This document shows, piece after piece, positions 44,180 to 63,330 of a DNA stretch of 64,000 nt. The stretch is from the NCBI GenBank assembly GCA_033239005.1, contig BSQZ01000011.1, forward strand, positions 6,105,001 through 6,169,000, read 5' to 3'. The stretch is from Lamellibrachia satsuma. Taxonomy: Eukaryota > Annelida > Polychaeta > Sabellida > Siboglinidae. Numbering within the stretch: the first letter of the stretch is position 1; every line of letters starts with the position of its first letter. The position numbers and the translations under genes were made by a program. The notes beneath the pieces were generated by a model. It was not told the origin of the DNA and ran no database searches. It was given only the letters and a program-made list of their open reading frames with translations.

Positions 44180-45524
44180 TGCGTACTTCTGTGCGTACTT
44201 ATGTGCGTACTTCTGCTAAATTCAACGAAAGGATTAACTTTGATCGTTAGATCGGGTATCTTGGGAAAGTGAACTTAGCCTCGGCACATTTCCAACAAAC
44301 TACTTCGACAGTTTTGCAATCTTTCGGTTCGTTCGGACCAAAACTAATTTAACAGTTTGTCCGATGATTTCACCAACAATTAACAACACATTTACACAAA
44401 TAGCTAGCATGGCGTAGTCCGTACTAAATAGATTAGATTTTTTGGCAAATTGTATCCCATAGAAGGGAGTGAAAAGTCGAATTGAAAATGCAGTTAACTA
44501 TGGTACCCACATTTTGTAGCAATTTAGGTTTGTATTTAGGATTAGTATGGTTGTATTTACAGCGGACGGCATTATACTTGTTTATTTGTATATACTTCCA
44601 TCACAAAGGTTGTTGGTATCAACGGGAATGTTTAAATTAACACATACACATCGTCATCAGTTGTGTTTATATGTAAGTAAATCCAAAGCTAAAAATGCAT
44701 ATAATAAATCATCATATCTATATATGTTATATATACATATATTATATATACATATGTTATATATACATAAGTTATATATACATATGTTATATATACATAT
44801 GTTATATATACATAACGTTATACGCCTAATACAAAAATATAAATGCCGTTGTGGTATAAATACATTCTGTTATGCAGCGTCTACATGATGGATATGTCAC
44901 CTATCCGAAGTTCATCCCGTTGAGATGCTATAGGGTGAGCAGAGATTTGTTTCACAATTAAACAAGCTGGTCCTCTACTATTAAGCTCTGCAACGTTATG
45001 ACTATGACCCAATATGTGAACCTGTTTCTCTGTTTGTTTCACTTATTTTGTGAAGGGTTTAAATACCTAATTCCCGAAGTACCCCTATGAGACTGTTTGA
45101 AAATGTTTCAATATATATTCACAATATCTAATGAGAAGACATTGGACAAATTTTCATAATTGTTCACCTCACAAGCAACGTTGTCCTCATCTCCGAATAT
45201 CTCCTTCTTCTGCGGATTGGGCTTGTATCACATGACCAGGGTCATGTGACACAAGCTGGAGAAGGATTGGTGGGAGTTCCTGGCCGACGTCTCGGCTCAT
45301 GGCAAGCTTTGTACGGTGGATGTAAATTGTTTTTTTCTCCGAAACGGTCTAAAAGCTGTATATACTTCATTGTTGTAGCCAGTCTATTGACGAAGGCCGT
45401 CAGACACGGCCGAAGTATTCCGATATGAGAAATAAATGTCTTGTGAAGTAAACAATGTGTATGTATAACAATCCAAGAAACCGAAGTGTTTATACTTTCA
45501 ACGATTTATGTTTTTCTTTTGCAG

Positions 45525-46824
45525 ATTAGAGATGCCAACTACGGGCTACGTAAGTGTTCTTCTTGTTCATTCATTTGTATTTTCTGACTTTAAATGTATC
45601 GAGTCGCACGTGTTATGTCATAGCCTGCGAAAAACACGATTTCTCATACATGCTGTTCTTGGTCATTTATAAAAAAGTAACGTCCGTTCTCCCTCCCGCT
45701 TAGGGGATTAGTATTTGATCATGTACATCCAAAACAATATGAACTTAACGAAACAAATTATTATGGGGCAAAGCGCACCCCACCTATCTCAGCAAATGCC
45801 ACGTCCATTGGCATAATCTTCCAATCGAACAATGCAACATGAAGCACAATTTGGGCACATCCGATTTGAGCTTTAAGCGTTGAATAGCTTGGTTACTTAC
45901 ATAAAACATAAATATAAAATAGCTATTTAGACGTCTCCTATATCTTCCTATAATATATGTCATCGGTTCATACGAGTAATAATATGCCATATGTTATTTA
46001 TGTAACTCCAATGACCCATTCAATGCCGGTAACACGCACCCGCATTGTAAATTATAATGTCTTAGAAAGTAATCTGTTTAATATCTCTACGGCCTTTTAA
46101 AGACCGTGCAATATACTACTCGGTTATGTCGGTCGGTCGGTCGGTCGGTCGGTCGGTCGGTCGGTCGGTCGGTCGGTCGGTCGGTCGGTCGGTCGGTCGG
46201 TCGGTCGGTCGGTCGGTCGGTCGGTCGGTCGGTCGGTCGGTCGGTCGGTCGGTCGGTCGGTCGGTCGGTCGGTCGGTCGGTCGGTCGGTCGGTCGGTCGG
46301 TCGGTCGGTCGGTCGGTCGGTCGGTCGGTCGGTCGGTCGGTCGGTCGGTCGGTCGGTCGGTCGGTCGGTCGGTCGGTCGGTCGGTCGGTCGGTCGGTCGG
46401 TCGGTCGGTCGGTCGGTCGGTCGGTCGGTCGGTCGGTCGGTCGGTCGGTCGGTCGGTCGGTCGGTCGGTCGGTCGGTCGGTCGGTCGGTCGGTCGGTCGG
46501 TCGGTCGGTCGGTCGGTCGGTCGGTCGGTCGGTCGGTCGGTCGGTCGGTCGGTCGGTCGGTCGGTCGGTCGGTCGGTCGGTCGGTCGGTCGGTCGGTCGG
46601 TCGGTCGGTCGGTCGGTCGGTCGGTCGGTCGGTCGGTCGGTCGGTCGGTCGGTCGGTCGGTCGGTCGGTCGGTCGGTCGGTCGGTCGGTCGGTCGGTCGG
46701 TGAAAAGAAGCTACACCTTGGACACTGCTGGATTCGCCCACTGCAACGATGGCTACTTCTGAACTATTGCTAAGCGCATGTATCGAAATGTCACTTTAAC
46801 TGTAGCTGTTATGGTGAAATAAAT
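45525..46824 (+). pseudogene. Pseudogene of the secreted Cys-rich peptide
   Basis: Copy A keeps the 25-nt second coding exon (45525-45549, IRDANYGL, with GCAG before and GTAAGT after; copy B has IRVANYGL) and the end of the last exon (46707-46764), plus an AATAAA at 46818-46823. The TATA box, 5'UTR exon and signal exon are deleted, no microexon is recognisable, and the front of the last exon with its acceptor has been replaced by (TCGG)143. The remaining piece lacks the CCRCCC block and has a TGA before the ancestral stop. It cannot make the peptide. Confidence 0.82.
46129..46700. repeat. Perfect (TCGG)143 microsatellite
   Basis: 572 bp of uninterrupted TCGG. It reads as endless VGRS on the plus strand and PTDR on the minus strand; these frames are artefacts. 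The orthologous intron of copy B holds a short impure TCGG/TGGG tract at the same place. Confidence 0.99.
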
Positions 46825-47110
46825 ATTACAGAATGTTCACACCTTCCTTCCTGATTGTTATTTTAGGAAGGATGTTATGCTATCACAACAGTACCATTGA
46901 CAAATACTCTTCATCGAAACTTCAAACACTTTATGAAACAATCTAAGTAAATATTATTTATTTGTGACCCCTCATTTTCGCATATAGCGATTTTTTCTTA
47001 AGAAAAGTTTTTGTAGGCATGAACAAGTCTGGGGGAACCCATGTTGAAAGGAAGTTTTTATTTATGCCCACTGTGCGGTGTCCAATCAACGTTTCTTTTA
47101 CATTCACTGG

Positions 47111-48935
47111 TCTGTGTAGCTTTATAAATAATGCTACATGTTTCTTTCCACTCGAAAGGGGACCGTCCCTCTTTCAATGACAAGTTCAGCACTTTTGTGA
47201 GTGGACAAGGTAAATGGGTAGAGTTATTCATGAAGTTATTATTTTGAGATACACGATATTAAGTCGTCATGTTGCAGTGCGGTTATATTATGTAATACCC
47301 AAACATTAGTGACGATTGACAGCACTAGCAACATATGATTGTTAATTGTATAAATTTAATTGTCCAGAGGGGGCATCATGCCCCAAGCCTAGGGCAAGGG
47401 CTCGGTGCATATGGCACCCGGCCATTCTTCCTCCTTGCTGCCGACGTGTCTTCTCTGTGGCGTCTTCACTGCGGTCTTGGTTCCGTTCTATGTCATCGTC
47501 TGGCCGCCAATGACTTCCCTTTAGTTTCTCCTTCCCCTTTGCTGACTCATGATCAACGAGTTCAACTTGTGTGCGATGAAGTCCAGGTGATTAGGAAACA
47601 AAAATAACTTAAATGGGTGTAGTTTATACGGTGCGGCACGTTGATAAACAAGGATAACGTGTATAGATTAATACGGATTTATTAATGACTATCCGAGTTG
47701 CCCGACGTTGCACTTGAGAAAAGGCAACTACTGCAAAAGTTTACACGATTCCTTGCAGCACCCAGTCAAGTTTCAATAGGGCAATGCCAATGCCATTGAT
47801 GGATACAATTGTATGCCCCAAAACGTATGTGGACGTTTGACGTAGATCACGTAACTTGGAACAATCGTAGAAAACACGCATAGCGTTGTTAACAAATGCA
47901 CGTAGCTACGAACTGCTATTGTTCCACTGTACGTAATCGACGTCTTATTTTTAATGTACAGACCATCCCCATCCCCCAAGCACGCCTACAAAATGTGACT
48001 AAATCATGTGCGCTCAGTGGCGTCTTGCCCCGAACTCCAAGAGTGCGTCTTGCCTCCAGTAAGCGTGATGTAGACATATCGTAATTCCCGCGATAATACT
48101 AATTAGCATTTAAATGTTGTAACAATAAATGGAATACATCAATGATGCATATAAAATCAGTTGTGCGATGTTAAGTGTGATCTGTGTGTTTCAGTATAAA
48201 CTTGCAAATATCTATACCGTTTTTACTTCTGTCCAGGTCTACAGGAAAACTTAAAATGCAGACGCATCAGTAATAAGCAGGCTGCAGATCAGCAGCATCA
48301 ACATAGAAACCAAATATCGGATCAGTGCTGAAAAATGCACTTGTCTTCATGGATGTATCTCTTATCAAATTCAGAAGTATTGGCAGGCGTAAGGAGTGGA
48401 GTAGGCACCAACACAATGAGGGAATAATCCGCACTCTCTATACTCGTTTTGCGGGCAAACGGACTTTGCTGAAATGTATGGACGAAAATGACGTTGATTG
48501 TTCGGAAAGGTCCCTGCTAAACAGCAAACAGCGGAACACACGGCTGAAGACTCCCAAATTGCTACAACTAATCAAAGTACATATACATTGGAACCTATCA
48601 AACAGCTGTCTGCTGAGAACACATATATGAAGAGTTACCTGCAACATAATAAATTGGGGTCTGTAAATGTCGACCAAGTTGCAGTTGACACAACTACCAC
48701 ACATGATGGACTATTTGAGTGCGTGACAATTCAAGCGAGTGATATATACGTTTGTTTTCGAAACGTCTGCCAAGTTTTAAAATAAGGTCACCCTGCTGCT
48801 GGTTGCATAAACTGGGTTAATTAATGTTGTTATCACCGTCGTATATCTGTCTCAATGCCCCTTCATATTATGATGGGTACATTTGTTTTAGCAAACGCAG
48901 TGATGGTGTTTGAAGACTAACTGTAACTCTATGTA
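47111..48935. other. Spacer between duplicates, no supported gene
   Basis: Short frames at 47335-47607 and 48325-48785 have no domain, start context or splice logic. They may be decayed element fragments. Confidence 0.3.
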
Positions 48936-49017
48936 GGGTAGGGTGGGGCAAAGCGCACCCCTTTGGCGACAAACACGATTTTGCCTACTTATTTTCAACT
49001 AAGCCAGAAACGCTTAA

Positions 49018-49100
<83 letters not shown>

Positions 49101-49235
49101 GCATATTAATTAATAGTAATAGAATCAGAGAATTTTACTAAAAACAACAAAGACAAAATGCATTTTAGTGGCTGTTCTGCACGTGCCCCAAATTTCGTCA
49201 TTTGGGGCAAAGTGCACCCCGGTGCGCTTTGTCAC
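48936..49235. mobile_element. Non-autonomous DNA element with GGGGCAAAGCGCACCCC ends
   Basis: Left end AGGGTGGGGCAAAGCGCACC followed by ACAAACACGATTTTGCC; right part has TTTGGGGCAAAGTGCACCCC. The left end matches the complement of 58860-58918. A (TA)n tract occupies the middle (49020-49096). Confidence 0.5.
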
Positions 49236-49857
49236 AATAATGGCATATATTTTTTTGTATTTATTTTATTGAAACATTAAGTCTATTTTTCTCACTACCG
49301 AGCAATAGAACTTAGTTATATTATAAAACAACTGGAATTTTAAATAAATTTACACTTATCACTGAATATAGTATCATATAGAAATGATATCTTCTTTCTG
49401 ATACCAATTGTGATATGCTTGCATGGCATCTTCAAGCACATCAACTTTTCAAACTACAGAAATAATGAATAATTTATTTTAAGCAAATGTAGCGCCCATA
49501 TGAATGAATAAATGTTTATTTCCACATAGCTATATTTGTACGTGTTTACAACAATAAAAAATGTACATTTCTTGTGGAAATGGAGAAAGCTGAAGTGCAA
49601 TACTTTTTAAACGCTTTCCCCATTCCTGTTAATATTTGCGATAAAATGACGACTATGCTACATAACAACATACCAGACAATTATCATAATGCTATATACC
49701 AATATAAAAATTTAAAAGAAAAGAAAAAAATACATATTTTACTATCATCTAATTCAGTTGAAGCTTTAACAATTACACTATACGCACATAAACATTACGC
49801 GTAAACACTACACGTAAACACTACACGTAAACACTACACGTACTGTTTATCTCCAGA
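49236..49857. other. AT-rich spacer, no supported gene
   Basis: A 76-codon frame at 49574-49804 is Lys/Asn-rich as expected of AT-rich DNA. No domain or splice signals. Confidence 0.3.
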
Positions 49858-50610
49858 GAACATTATCAAACAACACCAGTGTACCTTGGTGTCCACCTTG
49901 ACAGAACATTATCAAACAACACCAGTGTACCTTGGTGTCCACCTTGACGGAACATTATTAAACAACACCAGTGTACCTTGGTGTCCACCTTGACAGAACA
50001 TTATCAAACAACACCAGTGTACCTTGGTGTCCACCTTGACGGAACATTATCAAACGACACCAGTGTACCTTGGTGTACACCTTGACAGAACACTATCAAA
50101 CGACACCAGTGTACCTTGGTGTCCACCTTGACAGAACATTATCAAACAACACCAGTGTACCTTGGTGTCCACCTTGACGGAACACTATCAAACAACACCA
50201 GTGTACCTTGGTGTACACCTTGACAGAACACTATCAAACAACACCAGTGTACCTTGGTGTCCACCTTGACAGAACACTATCAAACAACACCAGTGTACCT
50301 TGGTGTCCACCTTGACAGAACACTATCAAACAACACCAGTGTACCTTGGTGTCCACCTTGACAGAACACTATCAAACAACACCAGTGTACCTTGGTGTCC
50401 ACCTTGACAGAACACTATCAAACAACACCAGTGTACCTTGGTGTCCACCTTGACAGAACACTATCAAACAACACCAGTGTACCTTGGTGACCACATTGAC
50501 AGAACACTATCAAACAACACCAGTGTACCTTGGTGTCCACATTGACAGAACACTATCAAAAACACCAGTGTACCTTGGTGACCAACTTGACAGAACACTA
50601 TCAAGCAAAA
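49858..50610. repeat. 46-bp minisatellite, about 16 copies, derived from LINE RT
   Basis: Unit includes ACACCAGTGTACCTTGGTGT and CCACCTTGACAGAACA. The last copies run without a break into a LINE coding segment, and the unit itself encodes the RT motif PVYLGVHLDRTLS. Since 46 is not divisible by three, the frame rotates from copy to copy. Confidence 0.94.
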
Positions 50611-50935
50611 GGCATATTTGTAACACAAAACAGAAGGTAAATGCGCGGAACATCTTCCGCAAACTTACAGACTCGAAATGGGGAAGCATAGCACCGCCTT
50701 TAAGATCCAACGGCCTTGCTCTATTCTATTCTACTGCCGAATGCGCTTGTGCTGCATCGACAAGACCAACACATTCAAACAACCGTGCCCTACATGGCTG
50801 TTCCGAGTCGTAATGGGCTGCCTGAAACTTACCAATATAGACAGCTTACACCTGCTGGCTGGCTTAGCTCCCCGGACACCAGGCGGGCTGTTGCACAGAA
50901 AGATTAAGACAAGTGATATGCACAAAACACTAACT
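50484..50935 (+). mobile_element. LINE reverse transcriptase C-terminal fragment
   Basis: Frames in succession encode PVYLGDQLDRTLSSKRHI, KVNARNIFRKLTDSKWGS and LALFYSTAE, then after a frame change VVMGCLKLTNIDSLHLLAGL and APRTPGGLLHRK. These match the thumb and C-terminal part of an invertebrate LINE RT (YLGxxLDRTLxFxxH, LRKLTxSKWG, STAEYxxPVW, GCLRxTPxxxLxxLAGIAP). Two or more frameshifts make it inactive. Confidence 0.72.
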
Positions 50936-51021
50936 ACACAACCATGTACTTGCTGCGGGCCGACTGACGTCGTGGAAAAGTTTCACCAACACCACGAAAC
51001 CGTTAAACCCGTCCCCCCGCC

Positions 51022-51135
51022 ACACACACACACACACACACACGCACTCGCACACGCACACGCACACGCACAAGCACACGCACACGCACACGCACACACA
51101 CACACACACACCACACCACACGCACACGCGCACGC

Positions 51136-51171
<36 letters not shown>
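51022..51171. repeat. Interrupted (CA)n microsatellite
   Basis: CA dinucleotides with many CGCACA interruptions. Confidence 0.95.
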
Positions 51172-52820
51172 GATGGCTCACCTCCTCTGCTGCCGACTCT
51201 TGGACCGTCCGTGCTCACTCGATCTCGTCACTCGAGTAATGAGTCGACGGTGCTGGGGCGCGATGAGCGTCCGGTCGTAGTTTATTAATTGCGACACATT
51301 AATGACATGTTTATTGTCGTACATCTTAATATGCACATAAATAAAACAATAATGTTGCAGTCATTAAGTTTTACAACTTGGAAAAAAATTATTAAAACTA
51401 TGTTTGAAAGCAAGTGTTTTTCCTAAATTTAAACAATGGCGACTACGCGAGCCTTTCCTATTGAACAGTTTCACCTTATGATTAACATAGTAATGTTGCG
51501 CTTCTAAATACCAAATTGAAATAAAACGGTGTTTGTTTGACACTGCGGCGAGCAGAGGAGATGTGGCAAGTTGCTTCCAAGATTTGAGCAAGCTCGTTGC
51601 AAAAACAACTACATGTTCAGGTGTAACGCCTAGTACAAAACCGTCAGACAATTTTAGACACTGTTGAAATGTTTGTCATAGGAAAATACGCACTGTGTCA
51701 TGAACTGACAACCGACACATAAGCATCCGCCATTAAGCATCATGTTTTCGCCACATTGTGATGTCTGGCCAGCGCTGCCGGTCATGTCACCCTGACACGA
51801 ACGCTGTCATTTTACCTACGTTGCACGTCATAGACAACAAACATGTCCCGTTATTTAATTGTTTTCTACGGAGAGTTATTACTCCCTCGGGTGGCATTTG
51901 CATGTGCTGCGATAGTAAATTCACAAATGTTAATAAGCCAACTGGCAAGCCGTACTGGTGAGGTCGCACTGACATGAACGCTGGAATTCTAACCGGTTAT
52001 ATTTGGCTGTTCTAAAGGCGTGGCACATAAATTTATAAATAAGGTCAAACCGAATGAGAAGACGTTGGCGCAACATGTCAAACAGCTCGTATTCAGTAAG
52101 TGTGTGTGGCAAGGAGTCAGAATGACCTGCCAACTAGTGCAGGATTGGATTTTTTCAAGTTGTCTGAATTGAACTTAAATTTCGTCCCCTTGGAAGTACA
52201 TATCTTAATACATAACTGGCCGATTGTGCCCATATCGCCCAGTGACATACAGTCTATACTACTGACCGTAATTATTAAATTACTGTTGCTAATCGTTGCT
52301 GAACAATGTGCGTCTGACGGAGGTATACATATTCGCCGATGGAGGTAGAATTACAGTGATGCGGCAGGCTTCGTTTATGACTACCAAGAATTAAGTGAAT
52401 AATGCCAAAACTAGTTTACATAGCTCCTGTGGACAGTCAATCAATCGTTTCTGAACTACACGTCTGTACACAACAAGCAGATTCAGCCAGTGCAGGTGTG
52501 TCACTCTGTTTAACATTTCACCTCAACTTGTTGGTCGCGAACAGGCCCAAGTGAACTGGAGCGAGACGTAGTTTGTCATAGTTGTAAGTATGTCAAGGAA
52601 AGGTTGTTTAGAATACCGCTTGTTATAAACATCTAGATACAGCCCCAAAACACGCACAGTTGGCGAAGTCCGGTAAATGCGATCGGAAATTTCCATTCGT
52701 GGGCGCATAGGCGCGTAAACACAGTCATTATTTAAATATGTCTAAATGTCCTCAATCATTTGAACATACTTACACTTGTAATTGAGTCGCAACGGGAGGC
52801 GTTGATATGAACACTGTCAA
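51172..52820. other. Intergenic, one unsupported minus-strand frame
   Basis: The minus-strand frame 51364-51651 (95 codons, starting MSDGFVLGVTPEHVVVF) has balanced composition and a possible upstream acceptor (TTTCAACAG), but no known domain. The rest, including 52523-52708 (-), shows nothing assignable. Confidence 0.25.
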
Positions 52821-52824
52821 CTTC

Positions 52825-53163
52825 ACAAACTACGCAGTCACGCCAAATACTGTTACGGTGTTCATTGTTGTAACATAACACTTCAAGATACACAAACTAC
52901 ACAGTCACGCCAAATACTGTTACGGTGTTCATTGTTGTAACATAACACTTCAAGATACACAAACTACACAGTCACGTCAAATACTGTTGCGGTGTTCATT
53001 GTTGTAACATAACACTTCAAGATACACAAACTACACAGTCACGCCAAATACTGTTACGGTGTTCATTGTTGTAACATAACACTTCAAGATACACAAACTA
53101 CACAGTCACGCCAAATACTGTTACGGTGTTCATTGTTGTAACATAACACTTCAAGATACACGA
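52825..53163. repeat. 67-bp minisatellite, about five copies
   Basis: Unit includes TGTTGTAACATAACACTTCA and CACAGTCACGCCAAATACTG. Copies are nearly identical, suggesting recent expansion. It lies just before the start of duplicate copy B. Confidence 0.94.
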
Positions 53164-54132
53164 ACAATGAACTTACGTTAACCTTTAACACATTCCACCT
53201 CAAACTCCCACCTCCAAACTATTTTTAGGCCAAACACAACTATTTTTAGGCCCATCTCCCGTCTCCCACCGTTTCTAGAACCAACCTCCCACTTCTTGCT
53301 ACACCTTCTCCCTAATAAAACATGGTTTCGCTGATGAGTATCCCTGTATGCTTAAGTCATAATACACTACGCCGTCACGGTACACGTTCGAGGACGGATC
53401 TGCAAAAATTACATGACATTCTGCACACACAACATTATAGGTTATAATTTCTTATAATTTCGACGCAAACTAGTTCAGATCGCAGGTTGAAATGAAATTG
53501 AACTGAATTAAAACCTAAATTATTTATAACGCGCTGTTTTTGGAAATAGTGAGGTGTGTAGACATGGATCTGCTTGAGTGTAGTATGATACGCAGTATCA
53601 ATAAATGTGTGGCTTAGCAAATTGAGAAAGGATATGGGTAAAGCACATAATATGCTTTATGTTTGTCTGTGGAAAGGCCACGCCAGTGATGCCGACAATA
53701 TCACGAGCACCCAAATAGCCACTGTTGAGTACAGCAGAACCCGTCTTGGGCGACCACTATTTGCACAGCCAGAGTAGTCGCCCAAGACAGTTTGCCGACG
53801 GCAGTGGCGAAACGACAAAGTAATATACTGAATAATGCTAATAGACTAACAAACCTGATTTGCATTTGCGCTACTTTTATGTTTGAAATACAGTAGAGAA
53901 TTACAACGTAGTTCTATTGACGTACGAATATGTTAGGGGTCACGTAGAAACGCATTAAGTTGTTTTATTTACATGATCTACTAGTTTCTCCAATCTTTGG
54001 AATCTAGGGTAACGAGACTGGTGGCTCGATTCCAGAACACTCATGATTTGGGTAGGAAGAGAATACGACAGGTCACCCAATTAAGAACCAATTATCTGCG
54101 CCGACGGCAGTCACGTGGCAAGTATTTCGTTG

Positions 54133-54139
54133 TATAAAT
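54133..54139 (+). promoter_or_regulatory. TATA box of the Cys-rich peptide gene
   Basis: TATAAAT lies about 30 bp upstream of a plausible initiator (CGCATTCC, around 54163) and before a GC-richer 5'UTR exon. In copy A the homology stops exactly at this point (GTATTTCGTTGT, then a deletion), so the pseudogene has no TATA box. Confidence 0.55.
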
Positions 54140-54164
54140 TAGCTACTGCGTTGCCGAGTCTTCG

Positions 54165-59725
<5,561 letters not shown>

Positions 59726-60065
59726 TCGCACCTTCTTTCCTGATTGCTATTTTAGGAATATTGTTATGTTATCACAGCAGTTCCACTGATTAATATTGTT
59801 TGTATATGCATCTGTTTAATTTAATGGAAAGGCTTTTAGTTTACGTGGAAAACCCATAGATGTGGCATTTCATCGAAACTTTAAACAATTTGTAAAAATC
59901 AGCGTAAATAATGTTTACTTATCAATCCTCATTTAACTATTTAGCGATTTATTCTTCAGGAAAGTTTTTTGTAAACGTGACCAAGTCTTTAGGAACTCAT
60001 GTTGAAAAGGACTGTTTTATTTATGCCCACTGTGTGGTGTACAGACAACCTTTCTAATGATTTAC

Positions 60066-60789
60066 ACATTCACTAAAGTTATCCACACTGGTCTGTACAT
60101 GTATTTACGTGTAAAACTGTTTTAGATGATGGTACCATGTTTCACTACTATTGTTACTAATTTATGCGACATCCACACTTATAGAATGCGGGTACGATAT
60201 AAGAATGTTAGATTTCAGACATATTATCTCCTGTTTCAACCATAGTGGTCTTGTACAACTCGGGTCACACTGTTTCTTCCTCACCAAAGGCATATCGAAC
60301 GTCTTCTTCGAGTGACCGCAGTTAATTTGGCGTGATAAAGAACACACATTATTTCACTGTAACATAACAACTTTATTTACTGAACCAACAACGGGAGCTT
60401 CCAAAGAACCACGCAATCGTCAAACTGCAAACGTTTCATCTGAAGCCTGAATATGAATAACACAACTGCACCGATTCTTCAACAACTGGTTAAATAAGTT
60501 GAACACTTATTTGTGCCCAAAACGACTGGTGTGAAAACACAAATTAGATTATCGAACTCGACGTGGAAGTCAATTAGCGATAAGTCGATAATTACGAATA
60601 CTTTCAGACTTTACGAACTTTCTTAACATGTTAGAACAATTACTCGTCTCTTGATCTTGTGTTCTTAAATCACCGATGTTTCCGATATTTTGTCGATGTT
60701 CTTGAATGAAAGGTAAAGTCGGTAATGATTATAATCGAAGAAGAACATTCAGTTCACAGGTGCATAATTATGTTCATGTTTGCAATAAA
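60066..60789. other. Unassigned spacer after the duplication
   Basis: No frame longer than about 61 codons and no recognisable domain. Confidence 0.3.
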
Positions 60790-61103
60790 TTAACAACGCA
60801 TGATTAATTTGCTCATAAATGTAATAAAGCATTCTTCCTCTCTTGTCCAGTACTTAATGTAGAAGCCTAATTCGGTGGTCTCGCCATCAGACGTGAAAGT
60901 GATAAACACAAAGCTCCAGGTAGAGCGGTCAACTGCTGGTTTGTTAGAGCCGCAATACGCCCCTACCAACGGCGCGTTGTCGTTACGGCCGTTATATACC
61001 TTCACTGAGTCGTAGCGATAAGGCGAGTATTCACTGAGTCGTAGCGATAAGACGAGTATTCACTGAGTCGTAGCGACAGGACGAGTGTGAATCCAAACTG
61101 AAA
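60790..61103 (-). pseudogene. CUB domain exon, frameshifted by a 29-bp triplication
   Basis: On the minus strand, after TTAATTACTTTCAG, the exon reads FQFGFTLVL and then enters a tandem array. After it comes YDSVKVYNGRNDNAPLVGAY followed by CGS, and VFITFTSDGETTELGFYIKY, a textbook CUB C-terminal half (VKVYNG, YCG, F-x-SD, GF-x-I-x-Y). The frame ends in TAA at 60790. The three 29-bp copies put the two halves in different frames; two copies would keep it open. It may be a polymorphic null allele, a pseudogene or an assembly error in the array. Confidence 0.65.
61002..61088. repeat. 29-bp tandem repeat, three copies, inside a CUB exon
   Basis: Each copy starts TCACTGAGTCGTAGCGA. Copy 1 is 61002-61030, copy 2 is 61031-61059, copy 3 is 61060-61088. 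The unit length is not divisible by three. Confidence 0.95.
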
Positions 61104-62227
61104 CTGAAAGTAATTAACACCAGCACGATTCGCTGTAAACAGAGAAAAGATTGTATTAGCCCTCCACACATTACTGTCCTTTTTTTAACATGAAAGGCAA
61201 CTATCGGCAAGTATTGGGATTTATATACTCATTATACTTACTTGCTTACACTTGAAAATAACAGTTACGTAGATATGCATACATGGTCTGGAAAATGAAT
61301 GCCAATAGTGGCTCACTTGGTGGTTCGGGATTGGTTAATTTATTTAAAATTCCCGGTTAACTATTTATCTTAACACTGTATTCCTTGCCAGAGTAGATGT
61401 TCGGATTATTAACATAAATATACTTCAAAGAACATGATATCATTCATTAGCTATAAAATCATGGATTTTCCCTGAAAGTAATATTGCAACATATTGGTTG
61501 TCCCGATGTGTATAATTCAATCACATTAAAAAATATAATAATTTGACGGTTAACAGTTTTTAAATATTGACCTTGCCGTTCAGCAGGGACAGCCTAACAG
61601 GCGGACCAGGGCGGACCTGGTTATATAGTCAGCATTTGAAGGAGCCGTGTTACTACAATCATTACCAACATAAAAAACAAATATATTTCCATACTGTAAG
61701 CACATTTTGGAGTAATAAATAACTGCAATAAGAAAGAATATGTTATCCTGGTATGTATGCCCTGTGTGCGTGTGCGCATACGCGTGTGTGCATGTGCGTG
61801 CGTGTGTGTGGGCGCATGTGTGCGTGTGCTAGTTTACACGTTAACACGTTAACAGAACAATATCAATGTTACGGGCCGTCTCAAAACATCGATGTTCAAT
61901 AACAAGCGAAAAAAAAATGTTCTGATCATATTTCACAAAAAGAAGACTCAAAATTCGTGTTTGTGCGCGAGTGTCCTCGTGTGGCGAGTGTCCTCGTGTG
62001 GCGTGTGATTGTTAGAGTATAAAGGACGAGGACATCGTCTCGCCTGTTAAAACATGAAAGTGTCTCGCAGAGGAGACGATGTGATGATAAATGACACCGG
62101 TTCCTGTTGTTTTGATATGTATCTTTAGCTCCGAGATTTGAGTACATTGGAAATCGTACAGTCTAACAAAATAAACATACTAAATTAAATTGGCCAGCAT
62201 ACATGTTTAATGCATAATTTGCCTTAC
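61104..62227. other. Intron-like or intergenic stretch between CUB remnants
   Basis: AT-rich, with a short GTGTGCGTG tract at 61766-61830. No supported gene. Confidence 0.35.
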
Positions 62228-62525
<298 letters not shown>

Positions 62526-62544
62526 CAAAGACAATATAAGAATG

Positions 62545-62613
62545 CTAAGTTTATGTGTGTATGTATGTATGTATGTATGTATGTATGCATGAATTCATAT
62601 ATGTTTATGAATG

Positions 62614-62645
<32 letters not shown>

Positions 62646-62773
62646 TATACCCATTAATAAACATATATGTTTATGAATGTATATATATATATATATATAC
62701 ACATTCATAAACATATATGCATTCATTCTTACGTACATACATACGTACATACATGCATATATGTTTACGAATG

Positions 62774-62825
<52 letters not shown>

Positions 62826-63228
62826 AATGCATTCATAAACATATACGCATTCATAAACATAATATATGCATTCATGCATACATACATACATACATAAATA
62901 CATACATACGTACGTACATACATACATACATACATGTATACATACATACATACATACATACATACATACATACATACATACATACATGCATACATACATA
63001 CATATATACATGCATACACATACATACATACATACATACATACATACATACATACATACATACATACATACATACATACATACATACATACATACATGCA
63101 TACATACATACATATATACATGCATACATACATACATACATACATACATACATACATACATACATACATACATACATACATACATACATACATACATACA
63201 TACATACATACATACATACATACATGTA
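62545..63228. repeat. (ATGT)n / (TA)n / (TACA)n compound microsatellite
   Basis: Starts with ATGT units, alternates TA tracts with TTCATAAACATATATG-like modules, then continues as a long TACA array with rare TGCA and TATA variants. All long frames here are artefacts. Confidence 0.97.
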
Positions 63229-63330
63229 CACTTACCATTCTTATATTGTCTTATTAAACAACCTTCTACTTGGTACCCCGTGTTCTCAAACCCTATCAAA
63301 ACTGATTTCCAGTTTTCAGTTTCCACACCT

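Noticed and set aside
45525..46764. Second functional peptide gene in copy A
   Set aside because: Promoter, signal exon and most of the terminal exon are missing, with a premature TGA.
46106..46773. Long VGRS / PTDR reading frames
   Set aside because: Pure translation of (TCGG)143; no gene.
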